A stretch of DNA of 64,000 nucleotides from Thermohalobaculum sp039030715 (lineage in GTDB: Bacteria > Pseudomonadota > Alphaproteobacteria > Rhodobacterales > Rhodobacteraceae). The DNA is taken from the NCBI GenBank assembly GCA_039030715.1, contig JBCCDU010000010.1:1-64000 (forward strand), given 5' to 3'. Positions 36,834-44,991 of this stretch are shown here, piece by piece (the stretch's first letter is position 1; each line of letters begins with the position of its first letter). Under the pieces are notes generated by a model. The model made no database searches. It worked only from the letters and a program-made list of their open reading frames with translations, and was not told the DNA's origin. Position numbers and translations under genes: made by a program.

Positions 36834-37808
36834 ATGAAGGTCCATATCCTCGACGATTGGTTCGACACCCTGCGGGGGCTGCCCTGTTTTGCGCGTCTGG
36901 CGGGCCACGATGTGACCGTCTGGACCGATCACGCCCCGGATGTGACGGTACTGGCCGACCGGTTGCGAGAGGCCGAGGCGCTGGTGCTGTTCCGCGAGCG
37001 CACGCCGGTCACCCGCGCGTTGTTGCAGCATCTGCCAAATCTGAAGCTCATCAGCCAGCGCAGCGTCTACCCGCACGTGGATGTGGCCGCCTGCACCGAT
37101 CACGGCGTGCTGCTTTGCTCGAACATGCACAGCGACACGCCGAGTTACGCGGCGGCGGAACTGACCTTCGGCCTGATCCTGGCGGGTATGCGCCAGATCC
37201 CGCAGCAGATGGCCTCGACCAAGGCGGGGGGCTGGCAGATCGGTGTCGGCAAGACCCTGCGTGGGCGCATGCTGGGCCTCTACGGCTACGGCCGGATCGC
37301 GAAGGCGGTGGCGGACTATGCCCGGGCCTTCGGTATGCAGGTGCAGTGGTGGTCCTCCGAGGAGGGCCGCGCCCGGGCTCTGGCAGATGGCGAGATGGTC
37401 GCCCGAAACCGCGAAGCGTTCTTCGCGACAAGCGATGTCGTCTCGATCCATGTGCGCCTAAAGCCCACCACGCTGGGGATTGTCACCGGCGCCGATCTGG
37501 CGGCGATGCAGCGCGGTGCGCTCTTCGTCAACACCTCGCGCGCCGGGCTGGTCGCACCCGGGGCGCTGCTGGCGGCGCTGCAGGCCGGGCGCCCCGGCAT
37601 GGCGGCGGTGGATGTGTTCGAGACCGAGCCTCTGACCGACCCCAAGGACCCCCTGCTGGCCCATCCCAACCTGATCGCGACACCTCACATCGGCTATGTC
37701 ACCGAGGACGAGTTCGATCTGCAATTCGCCGATATTTTCGACCAGGTGAATGCCTTTGCCGGGGGCGCACCGATCCACATGATCAATCCGGAGGTTCTGA
37801 CCGCTTGA
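36834..37808 (+). CDS. D-2-hydroxyacid dehydrogenase
   Basis: A 324-aa NAD-dependent 2-hydroxyacid dehydrogenase. It has the Rossmann motif LGLYGYGRIAKAVADYARAFGM, the catalytic Arg region (VSIHVRLKPTTLGIV), Glu in FETEPL, and the His of ATPHIGYVTEDEFD. The substrate-binding N-terminal domain includes LISQRSVYPHVDVAAC. The start at MKVHILDDW follows a GGAGG site; an ATG at 36822 is in frame but less well placed. It ends the tctC-tctAB-isomerase run and lies just before the GntR operator. Its substrate in this pathway is not evident; a hydroxy-tricarboxylate or dicarboxylate is possible. Confidence 0.85.
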   Translation: MKVHILDDWFDTLRGLPCFARLAGHDVTVWTDHAPDVTVLADRLREAEALVLFRERTPVTRALLQHLPNLKLISQRSVYPHVDVAACTDHGVLLCSNMHSDTPSYAAAELTFGLILAGMRQIPQQMASTKAGGWQIGVGKTLRGRMLGLYGYGRIAKAVADYARAFGMQVQWWSSEEGRARALADGEMVARNREAFFATSDVVSIHVRLKPTTLGIVTGADLAAMQRGALFVNTSRAGLVAPGALLAALQAGRPGMAAVDVFETEPLTDPKDPLLAHPNLIATPHIGYVTEDEFDLQFADIFDQVNAFAGGAPIHMINPEVLTA

Positions 37809-37814
37809 CGCTGA

Positions 37815-37852
37815 TTGTATACGATTGTATGCGGTTGTATCCAATCGTATAC
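37815..37852 (+). promoter_or_regulatory. Repeat operator in front of the gntR-tcuAB genes
   Basis: TTGTAT occurs at 37815, 37825 and 37835, and TCGTAT at 37845: four units at exactly 10-bp spacing, all on one face of the helix. The same stretch contains a perfect inverted repeat, GTATACGATTG (37817-37827) and CAATCGTATAC (37842-37852), with a 14-nt spacer. It starts 6 nt after the dehydrogenase stop and ends 17 nt before the gntR ATG. This is a strong candidate for an autoregulatory GntR (FadR-type) operator that also controls tcuA and tcuB. Confidence 0.75.
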
Positions 37853-37869
37853 AGTTAATATCGCACTGG

Positions 37870-38520
37870 ATGGCCACGTTGGACGACACTCCGCCACAGG
37901 GCAGCGCCGCCTATCGACAGTTGCTGGCGCAGATCAAGATGGGCGATCTTGCCCCCGGCGATCGCCTGCGCGAGGAGGATCTGGCCGTTCGTCTGGGGGT
38001 CAGCCGCACGCCGATCCGCGAAGCCATTCGCCAACTGGAGGCCGACGGTCTGGTCGTCCACGCGCCCCGCCAGGGCGCCGTGATCCGCAGCCTGGATTAT
38101 ACGGAGGCGATGGAGCTTTACGAGATGCGCGCGGTTCTGGAGGGGATGGCGGCGCGCCTGGCCGCCCGCGCGGCGTCCGAGATCGAGCTAGAAGAACTGA
38201 CCAGCGTGAACGAGGCCCTGGCCGCCGCCGGACCGGGCAGCATGGCCACCCATCTCAACCGCGTCTTCCACGCGACCCTGCTTGATGCGGCGAAGAACCG
38301 GTTCCTGCACCGCTCTGTCTCGACGTTGCGCAAGGCGATGATGATCCTCGGTCCCTCGATGCTGATGGATCGCGCGCGGGCCGATGCGGCGGTGGCGGAG
38401 CATCGCCAGGTTCTGGCTGCATTGCGCACCCGCGACGGGGCCGGGGCCGAGGCCGCCATGCGCGCCCATATCGAAGCCTCGCAACGCCTGCGTATCCGCA
38501 AGATGCAGGGCCGGCAGTGA
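37870..38520 (+). CDS. GntR-family (FCD domain) transcriptional regulator
   Basis: A 216-aa FadR-subfamily regulator. The N-terminal winged HTH (residues about 10-75) contains YRQLLAQIKMGDLAPGDRLREEDLA and VSRTPIREAIRQLEADGLV. The C-terminal FCD ligand domain contains YEMRAVLEGMAARLAA and HLNRVFHATLLDAAKN, with the metal-site pattern ending in EHRQVLAALRTRDG and MRAHIEAS. The start at MATLDDT is chosen because the longer frame would run through the operator. Its TGA overlaps the GTG start of tcuA, so it is cotranscribed with the oxidation genes and probably senses the tricarboxylate substrate. Confidence 0.87.
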   Translation: MATLDDTPPQGSAAYRQLLAQIKMGDLAPGDRLREEDLAVRLGVSRTPIREAIRQLEADGLVVHAPRQGAVIRSLDYTEAMELYEMRAVLEGMAARLAARAASEIELEELTSVNEALAAAGPGSMATHLNRVFHATLLDAAKNRFLHRSVSTLRKAMMILGPSMLMDRARADAAVAEHRQVLAALRTRDGAGAEAAMRAHIEASQRLRIRKMQGRQ

Positions 38521-39905
38521 CGGCCGGTCCCTGGGATATCGCAGTGATCGGTGGTGGCAACGCGGCGCTCTGCGCAGCGATCACAGCGGCGGAGGCCGGT
38601 GCGCGCGTCGTCATTTTGGAAGCTGCGCCAAAGGCTTATCGCGGCGGCAACTCGCGCCACACCCGCAATTTTCGCTGCATGCATGACGGGCCGCTGGGCC
38701 CGTTAGTCGAGAGTTACGGCGAGGACGAATACCTCGCCGATCTGATGAAGGTTACGGACGGGCAGACCGATGAGGGGCTGGCCCGCCTGGCGATCCGCGC
38801 CTCGCAGGACTGCCTGCCGTGGATGCAGGCCAATGGGGTGCGGTTCCAGCCCTCGCTTTCCGGCACGCTGTCGCTGGCACGCACCAATGCGTTCTTTCTG
38901 GGTGGGGGCAAGGCGTTGGTAAATGCCTATTACCGCACGGCGGAGGCGCTGGGGGTCGATGTCCTCTACGACACCCCTGTGACCCATCTGGAGCGGGATG
39001 GGGACGCGATAGCCCATGTCGAGTTCACTCACCAGGGAGAGATTCGGCGCATTATGCCGAAGGCGGTCGTCGTCGCGTCCGGCGGCTTCCAGGCCGATAC
39101 CGATTGGCTGGCCCGGGCCTGGGGGCCCGCAGCGAAGAACTTTCTGATCCGCGGCACGCCCTATAATCGCGGCACCGTGCTTGCTAACCTGTTGGACCAG
39201 AACGTGGAAAGCGTCGGCGACCCGACCCAGTGCCATGCGGTGGCAATCGACGGGCGCGCGCCGAAATTCGACGGCGGCATCGTGACCCGGCTGGATTGCG
39301 TGCCCTTCTCCATCGTCGTCAACAAGCACGGCCAGCGCTTCTATGACGAGGGCGAGGATGTCTGGCCAAAACGCTATGCCATCTGGGGCCGCCTGGTGGC
39401 GGCGGAACCCGATCAGATCGGCTATGCCATTATAGACGCTCGATCTTTGCCGCTCTTCATGCCCTCGGTCTTCCCGCCGGTCGAGGCTGCGACGCTGGAA
39501 GACCTGGCAGGAAAAATGGGCCTGCCCGCCGACCGCCTGCGCGAAACGGTGGAGGCCTTCAATGCCGCCTGCGGCGATACCTCGGCCTTCAATCCGACCG
39601 AGCTGGACGGGGTCGCGACCACCGGGCTGACCCCGCCCAAGACCAACTGGGCACGCCCGATCGTGGAGCCGCCGTTCTATGGCTACAGCCTGCGCACCGG
39701 CGTCACCTTCACCTATCTGGGCCTCAAAGTGGATGAGCGCGCGCAATGCAGCAGCGGCAACCGGCCCATCGCCAATCTGTGGGCGGCGGGCGAGACAATG
39801 GCAGGCTCGATCCTGGGGCAGGGCTATCTGGCCGGCTTCGGGATGACCATCGGCACGGTCTTCGGGCGCATCGCGGGGCGGGAGGCTGCGGCCCATGTCG
39901 CCTGA
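38517..39905 (+). CDS. tcuA: FAD-dependent tricarballylate dehydrogenase TcuA
   Basis: A 462-aa flavoprotein of the fumarate reductase/succinate dehydrogenase flavoprotein family. The dinucleotide motif is at the N-terminus (IAVIGGGNAALCAAITAAEAGARVVILE), with GGNSRHTRNFRCMHDGP, VVVASGGFQAD, a substrate-domain stretch NKHGQRFYDEGED, and the C-terminal ANLWAAGETMAGSILGQGYLAGFG. These are the features of TcuA, which oxidises tricarballylate to cis-aconitate and passes electrons to TcuB. It starts at GTG 38517 overlapping the gntR stop (GTGA) and overlaps tcuB by 11 nt. Confidence 0.88.
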   Translation: MTAGPWDIAVIGGGNAALCAAITAAEAGARVVILEAAPKAYRGGNSRHTRNFRCMHDGPLGPLVESYGEDEYLADLMKVTDGQTDEGLARLAIRASQDCLPWMQANGVRFQPSLSGTLSLARTNAFFLGGGKALVNAYYRTAEALGVDVLYDTPVTHLERDGDAIAHVEFTHQGEIRRIMPKAVVVASGGFQADTDWLARAWGPAAKNFLIRGTPYNRGTVLANLLDQNVESVGDPTQCHAVAIDGRAPKFDGGIVTRLDCVPFSIVVNKHGQRFYDEGEDVWPKRYAIWGRLVAAEPDQIGYAIIDARSLPLFMPSVFPPVEAATLEDLAGKMGLPADRLRETVEAFNAACGDTSAFNPTELDGVATTGLTPPKTNWARPIVEPPFYGYSLRTGVTFTYLGLKVDERAQCSSGNRPIANLWAAGETMAGSILGQGYLAGFGMTIGTVFGRIAGREAAAHVA

Positions 39906-40965
39906 GACCGTCACCGAGGCCCGGCGTCAGGTCGAGATCTGCAATGCGTGCCGCTATTGCGAGGGCTACTGCGCCGTCTTCCCCGCGCTGCATCGCGCGC
40001 GGGCGTTCAGCGCGGGGGATCTGACCCAGCTCGCCAATCTCTGTCACAACTGCCGGGGGTGCTACTACGCCTGCCAGTACACTGCGCCCCACGAGTTCGA
40101 CCTGAACCTGCCGCGCGCCCTGGCCGATCTGCGCCACGAGAGTTGGGAGGAGTTCGCCTGGCCACGCGGCCTCGCCCGGGCGTTCCAGCGCAGCGGAGGG
40201 ACGATTGCGCTGGCCACGCTGATCGGCTTTGCCCTGCTTCTGGGGGCGGTCCGCGCCCTGCCGCCCGCTGGGGGCGAGGGGTTCTATGCGGTCCTGTCGC
40301 ATAACGCGATGGTGGCGATCTTCCTGCCCGCCTTCCTGCTGCCGCTGCTGAGTGTCGGGGTCGGTCTGCGCCGCTATTGGCGGGCCACGGGTGGCGGCGA
40401 TGTCCGGCTGGCGGATCTGGCGCAGGCTCTGCGCGCGGCCGCCCTGATGAAAAACCTGAAAGGCGGCCATGGCGAGGGGTGCAATTTCGAAGATGAAGAC
40501 CGCTTCACGCCCGCGCGCCGGGCGGCGCATCATGCTGTGATGTATGGGTTTTTGCTCTGCTTTGCCTCCACCAGCGTGGCCACCGTCATGCATTACGGGC
40601 TGGGAATGCCCGCGCCCTATGGGTTGGTCTCGCTGCCGAAGCTGTTCGGGATCAGCGGCGGGCTGCTGATGACCTGGGGGGCAGTGTGGCTGATCCAGTT
40701 GAAATTGCGCGCCGACCGGGACCTGGGCGCGCGCCAAGCCTGGGGCGCGGAGGTCGGATTCACCGCCCTGCTGGGCTTTGTCGGCTTCAGCGGACTGGTC
40801 CTGTACGCCGGCGGGCAGACGGCGGCGATGCCCGCGCTGCTGGTGGTGCATCTGGGGGCTGTGCTGGCGTTCTTCATCCTGACCCCCTTCACCAAGATGG
40901 CCCACGGCTTTTACCGCCTCGCGGCTCTGATGAACGAGGCCGGGATCGCGCGCCGTCAAAGGTAA
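39895..40965 (+). CDS. tcuB: Tricarballylate utilisation protein TcuB (iron-sulfur/haem membrane protein)
   Basis: A 356-aa membrane electron-transfer protein of the TcuB/CitB family that reoxidises TcuA and feeds electrons to the respiratory chain. Two cysteine clusters at the N-terminus suggest two iron-sulfur centres: Cys16, 19, 22, 26 (ICNACRYCEGYC) and Cys50, 53, 56, 60 (LCHNCRGCYYAC). About six membrane helices follow, with conserved His in RRAAHHAVMYGF, VMHYGLG, LVVHLG and KMAHGFYR that could bind haem. The overlap with tcuA and the shared operon support the assignment. Confidence 0.9.
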   Translation: MSPETVTEARRQVEICNACRYCEGYCAVFPALHRARAFSAGDLTQLANLCHNCRGCYYACQYTAPHEFDLNLPRALADLRHESWEEFAWPRGLARAFQRSGGTIALATLIGFALLLGAVRALPPAGGEGFYAVLSHNAMVAIFLPAFLLPLLSVGVGLRRYWRATGGGDVRLADLAQALRAAALMKNLKGGHGEGCNFEDEDRFTPARRAAHHAVMYGFLLCFASTSVATVMHYGLGMPAPYGLVSLPKLFGISGGLLMTWGAVWLIQLKLRADRDLGARQAWGAEVGFTALLGFVGFSGLVLYAGGQTAAMPALLVVHLGAVLAFFILTPFTKMAHGFYRLAALMNEAGIARRQR

Positions 40966-41096
40966 GGCGAAGGTGCCCTGCCCAATGCCGTATCTGGACG
41001 GACGCGCCATCGGCGCCTAGGCTAGAGGCGGAATTCAAGGCATCGATGTAACCCTCAGATCGCCGATATCGCGGCTGAGCTTCGACAGGATATTTC

Positions 41097-42482
41097 ATGA
41101 ACCTGATTTGCAAAGCCGTATCCCTCACCCTGTTCGCAGGGTTTTTCAGCTTCGCCGCAGCCAATCCGCCCGCGATCTATTTCGAAGTGCTGGAGCTTGG
41201 CAAACGGGGCAATGTCGACGGGCTGCAGGCGCTGTTCGAGTGGGTCGAGAAGGGGCGAGAGGCATCCGGCGACAGCGAACAGCACCTCGACGCGTTCGGA
41301 GCATTTCACACCACTCACCCCGATGTCGAGGCGACGGTTCTGGCCTGGATCGAAGCCCATCCCAACAGCGCGCACGGATACGCCGCCCGTGCCGGTCGCC
41401 TGATGCACGAGGCACTGATTGTGCGTGGGGAGCACACCATTCGCGAGACCCCGAGCGCAAGCTTGGATCGCATGCGTGCGCTGATGAGTGAAGCGCGCGA
41501 AGTTGCCGAGACAGCGTTAGAGCACGACCCAACCCATCATTTTGCCGCCAGTAAGCTCGCCGAGGTCGGGCGATGGGGTGGCGAACGCGATCTGCGCGAC
41601 CGCGCGGTAAGGATTGCCAGCCGCTATCGCAAACCCGAAGACAGCTTCTGGTCGGAGCTCTATCGCTTCCAGCCGCAATGGGGCGGATGGCCGGGCGCGA
41701 CCGACGCCTATTGCGAGCGCGGTGCGGAGGAGTTTGACAGCGTGGATGTGGCGGAATGCAAGTTGATCGCCGCGATCGACAGGCGTCCACGCGAAATCGA
41801 CGCGCGCGAGGCGCTTGAGCGCCTGCAAGCCGAGTATCCCGGCCGCTGGCGCGGCACTGTTATCGGGCTGATGATGGATTCCTGGCGGTATGAGGAGGCC
41901 GCAGAGCTTCTGCTCGAGAACTATTTTCAGGATGTCGGATATGTCGAGCGGATTGCACGCGCGACCGAGGACAGCGACATAATCGGCAGATTGATCAGTC
42001 GTCGATTGGCGGACACTCCACGACATCCGAGACTGCTGCGCCTAATGTCGATGAACCGTCAGGGTGTCGGAGATCATGATGGCGCGATCGATCTGATCGA
42101 GCGTGCGCTGGAACTGGGCAGCACGATCCCCGAGGTCCGCGCGCAGCACATCGCCGTTAACTGGCATGCCGGGAAATCCGATGAAGAGATCATGGCGATG
42201 GCGGAAAGCGCTTTGCGCGATACGGAATTCCACCCAAAAGTTTATCACATGGTTGATAGCTATAGCAGAAGTGGCATTCCGGTCCGCGTCACTTCCGAGC
42301 CAAGGGACGACTTGCCAGAGCTTGCGCCGCTGCCGGAGAACGCCTGTTGGCGCAAATCGATTCTGGAATTGGAACCTTGGATGTGCGCGACCTATCCCGA
42401 CGCAGGGTTTTGTAATCCTGGAACGTCGAGCATGCGACAGCGAACGCTGGAGCGGTTGACGACCGAGGCGGAGTGCGGCTAG
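41097..42482 (+). CDS. Hypothetical exported helical-repeat (TPR-like) protein
   Basis: I do not recognise a named family. The 461-aa product has a Sec signal peptide (residues 1-22, LFAGFFSFAAA/NPP). The mature protein is almost all amphipathic helices in TPR/Sel1-like pairs (EAREVAETALEHDPTHHFAASKLAEVG, GAIDLIERALELGSTIPEVRAQHIAVNW), rich in Trp, Arg and acidic residues, with a Cys-containing tail (CWRKSILELEPWMCATYPDAGFC). Nothing enzymatic is visible. It stands alone between tcuB (131-nt gap, no clear promoter) and the convergent glycosyltransferase. Base composition is slightly less GC-rich than its neighbours. Protein-binding scaffold in the periplasm is a guess from the repeats. Confidence 0.7.
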   Translation: MNLICKAVSLTLFAGFFSFAAANPPAIYFEVLELGKRGNVDGLQALFEWVEKGREASGDSEQHLDAFGAFHTTHPDVEATVLAWIEAHPNSAHGYAARAGRLMHEALIVRGEHTIRETPSASLDRMRALMSEAREVAETALEHDPTHHFAASKLAEVGRWGGERDLRDRAVRIASRYRKPEDSFWSELYRFQPQWGGWPGATDAYCERGAEEFDSVDVAECKLIAAIDRRPREIDAREALERLQAEYPGRWRGTVIGLMMDSWRYEEAAELLLENYFQDVGYVERIARATEDSDIIGRLISRRLADTPRHPRLLRLMSMNRQGVGDHDGAIDLIERALELGSTIPEVRAQHIAVNWHAGKSDEEIMAMAESALRDTEFHPKVYHMVDSYSRSGIPVRVTSEPRDDLPELAPLPENACWRKSILELEPWMCATYPDAGFCNPGTSSMRQRTLERLTTEAECG

Positions 42483-42495
42483 CGCGTTCTTTCAA

Positions 42496-43473
42496 CTAGG
42501 CCGAAAGTCTTGGTGATGCGGTACCTATCAGGGCTCGGGCAAGGCTGCCGATCTCTTGCCAGGGCATCTCGAGGGCTTCGGTGAAGCTGTCGCGTTCCGC
42601 CTCGCAGAGCCGCAGGAACATGGGCAGGCGTTCCTCGGCGGCCGCACCATCGATTGCGGGTTCGACATAGGGTTTGCCGACCCGTGTGCCCATCAGGCGC
42701 AGGATGGCCGCGGCCCAGATCAGGCGTTTCTCGGCCGCGGGGGCGTCGATGCCGAGCGCGATGCCGGCCATGTCGCGGCAATGGACGCACCAGGCGTGGA
42801 GGCGCTTTTCGACCGGCCATTTCGCCCATTTGGTATGGATGTTGTCCTGGTGATAGCGCTTGGCGTAGAGCAGCCGGGGCACGCGCACCAGGGGCCCCGC
42901 ACGGGCGATGGCCGACATCCAGACGGTCTCTGCCGCGAAGTCATCGGCCTCGTTCGCATAGAGCGCGCCGTGGCTGCGCAAGGCTGCGACCCGGGTCAGG
43001 CCGCGAAAGGCGACGCCGTTGAAATGGTCGGTCATCAGGGTCAACTGCCGCGCCAGATCCGATCCCGTGACCGGGGCCTGGGTGATCTTCCAGTCGACCG
43101 CGCCAAAGCATTGGATATCGCTAAATGCCACGGCGACCCGGGGCCGCTTTGCCATGGTGGCGTGCAGGGCCTGGATGTAATCCGGCTTCAGAATATCGTC
43201 CTGCTGATGGTAGCACCAATAGGTCCCGGCCGCCTGATCCATTAGCGCGCCGATGTTCCCGACCCAGCCCAGCCGTTCCGGCTGTACGATCAGGCGAAAC
43301 CGCGGGTCGTCGAGGAAAGGCTCGCAGGCCGCGATGTCGTTGGGATCGCCGCCATCGACCGAAATCAGCACTTCCAGCTCGCGATGGGTCTGGTCGCGGA
43401 TCGAGCCGAGTGCCTCGGCAATGAACGCGCCGCCGCGATAGACCGGCACGCCGATGGTTACCAGATCAGGCAT
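42496..43473 (-). CDS. Family 2 glycosyltransferase
   Basis: A 325-aa GT-A fold glycosyltransferase. It starts with the GT2 signature VTIGVPVYRGGAFIAEALGSIRDQTHRELEVLISVDGG. The nucleotide-sugar/metal site is QQDDIL (Asp92-Asp93), where DxD normally lies. The second half is a helix-rich region with HQDNIHTKWAKWP. There is no membrane segment, so it is cytoplasmic. Its start overlaps the stop of the FAD oxidoreductase gene by 8 nt, so the pair is one transcription unit. Acceptor and sugar are unknown; an exopolysaccharide or glycan-modification role is possible. Confidence 0.85.
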   Translation of the reverse strand: MPDLVTIGVPVYRGGAFIAEALGSIRDQTHRELEVLISVDGGDPNDIAACEPFLDDPRFRLIVQPERLGWVGNIGALMDQAAGTYWCYHQQDDILKPDYIQALHATMAKRPRVAVAFSDIQCFGAVDWKITQAPVTGSDLARQLTLMTDHFNGVAFRGLTRVAALRSHGALYANEADDFAAETVWMSAIARAGPLVRVPRLLYAKRYHQDNIHTKWAKWPVEKRLHAWCVHCRDMAGIALGIDAPAAEKRLIWAAAILRLMGTRVGKPYVEPAIDGAAAEERLPMFLRLCEAERDSFTEALEMPWQEIGSLARALIGTASPRLSA

Positions 43474-44671
43474 AACGCCGGTTTCCCGCCCGGATCCGCC
43501 CGGCCAGTTCAGCGGCGAAGTAAGGGATCGTCGTGAGCTTGCCGGAGCTGAAGGAGTGATAGTTGCCGCGCGACTGGATCCCGACCCCGGCGGTGCGGTC
43601 GTGCAAGGCGCTGTCCGGATCGTCCACGTCGCGCCGCCCGATGGCGCAGATGACGCCGCCTCGGACCGTTGCGTGCTCTCCGGTCACATCGACCCCGGCG
43701 ACGGCGGGCACGACACCGGCCAGACCGGCGCGGATCGCGTGTGACAGATCCTCGGCCTCGCGGCCGTCCAGATGCGTGGGCCAGGCGGGCGGCGCGGGAT
43801 CGAAGGACCAGTGGCGCATGCCCGCAGGATACCAGGAAAGATAGGTGGAGCCGCCATAGCGCGCGATGTCGCCGAACGGTCCCAGAACGAAGGAGACCGT
43901 GGGCAGATCGCAATCGCCCTCGAGCCGCAGGTAATATTTCATGCGGTGCGACCATCGCGGCGGCGCCGGCAGGCCCATTTGCTGATCGAGGGGCAAACGC
44001 CCCTCCCACGCCGCGTTGACGACATGGTCGAATTCCAGCCGGTCGCCCGATGAGGTGAGGAGGGCAAGGCGGTTGCCCCGTTGCGCGACCTCGGCAATCT
44101 CGCATTCGGTGTGCAGCGCGATCTGAGATGTGGCGAGCACGCGTTGCTCCAACGCGTCGCAGAGCGCACCGGGGTCGATGCTGACCTCGTCGGTCCGGAA
44201 GGCGGCGAGGACGGCATCGCTGGCAAAGGTCTGCTCGCGTTCGGCCTCGGTCAGGCGCTGCGGCGCGCGGACCGGGCTCGCAAAGGGGCCATCCAGTCCC
44301 GGGGCGTATTTCTGCAGAATCCCGTTGCAGGCGTTCAGATGCGCCTCGCAGTCGGCTGGCGAAACCAGGCTGTCGCGATGGACGGCGTAGAGGAACCCGG
44401 GCGAGACCGGCAGGCGGCCTGCGTCCTCACCCAACCAGCGGTAGAGGGCATCCTGGAACACCGCGGCACCCCGGGCCATCAGATCCGCCGTGCGAAGGCT
44501 GCGGTCCTGGGCGTAGATATAGCCGAGATGGATCTTGCCCTCGTTGTGCCGCGAGGCGCCGCTGAGCGCCCGCTCGGCCCGCTCGAAGATGTGTATCTCG
44601 GTGCCCCGGTCGGCCAGTTCCAGCGCCGTGGCCACCCCGGCAAAGCCGCCGCCGATGATCGCTATGCGCAT
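43466..44671 (-). CDS. FAD-dependent oxidoreductase (DAO family)
   Basis: A 401-aa flavoprotein with the N-terminal FAD motif MRIAIIGGGFAGVATALELADRGTEIHIFERAE, followed by SGASRHNEGKIHLGYIYAQD, where the His/Gly stretch lies near the flavin, and the C-terminal SRGNYHSFSSGKLTTIPYFAAELA. This resembles D-amino-acid/glycine-oxidase-type enzymes that oxidise C-N or C-O bonds. It overlaps a family 2 glycosyltransferase gene, so the substrate may be a sugar or a modified glycan building block; that is inference from context only. No transmembrane or signal sequence is visible. Confidence 0.8.
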   Translation of the reverse strand: MRIAIIGGGFAGVATALELADRGTEIHIFERAERALSGASRHNEGKIHLGYIYAQDRSLRTADLMARGAAVFQDALYRWLGEDAGRLPVSPGFLYAVHRDSLVSPADCEAHLNACNGILQKYAPGLDGPFASPVRAPQRLTEAEREQTFASDAVLAAFRTDEVSIDPGALCDALEQRVLATSQIALHTECEIAEVAQRGNRLALLTSSGDRLEFDHVVNAAWEGRLPLDQQMGLPAPPRWSHRMKYYLRLEGDCDLPTVSFVLGPFGDIARYGGSTYLSWYPAGMRHWSFDPAPPAWPTHLDGREAEDLSHAIRAGLAGVVPAVAGVDVTGEHATVRGGVICAIGRRDVDDPDSALHDRTAGVGIQSRGNYHSFSSGKLTTIPYFAAELAGRIRAGNRRYA

Positions 44672-44991
44672 CGCTGCGCCTGACCTGGCGCCATTTCAGG
44701 TGCCAGCCACTTACCTTGGTGATGAGGCATGCGCGCGCTCCGCAGATGGTCGGCCGCCGCTTGGGACGAACGGCTTGATCGCAATGTTTAATATTGAGAC
44801 AGGGTTCGGCAAGCCAAAGGGCGATCTGGCGGGGCTTTCACGAGCGTTTTCTCCGGCATGGTTGTGTTGGGGAAAAATAATCGCGCCATGGGTGTTCTTT
44901 GCGCCATGTGCTGCGCCCAATCCATGGCTTGACCCGCGTCGTGGAGGGCGCGCAACTGGGCGGGCGCTTTGATGGCAGAGATGGGCACGCC
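44672..44991. other. 320-nt divergent intergenic region
   Basis: This gap separates the minus-strand FAD oxidoreductase from the plus-strand glycolate-oxidase-type gene, so it should hold both promoters. AT-rich patches occur at about 44771-44803 (TTGATCGCAATGTTTAATAT) and 44864-44882 (TTGTGTTGGGGAAAAATAAT), which are possible promoter cores. No RNA gene, clear operator or repeat was seen. The following gene's frame is open from 44899, so its start could be further left than annotated. Confidence 0.4.
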
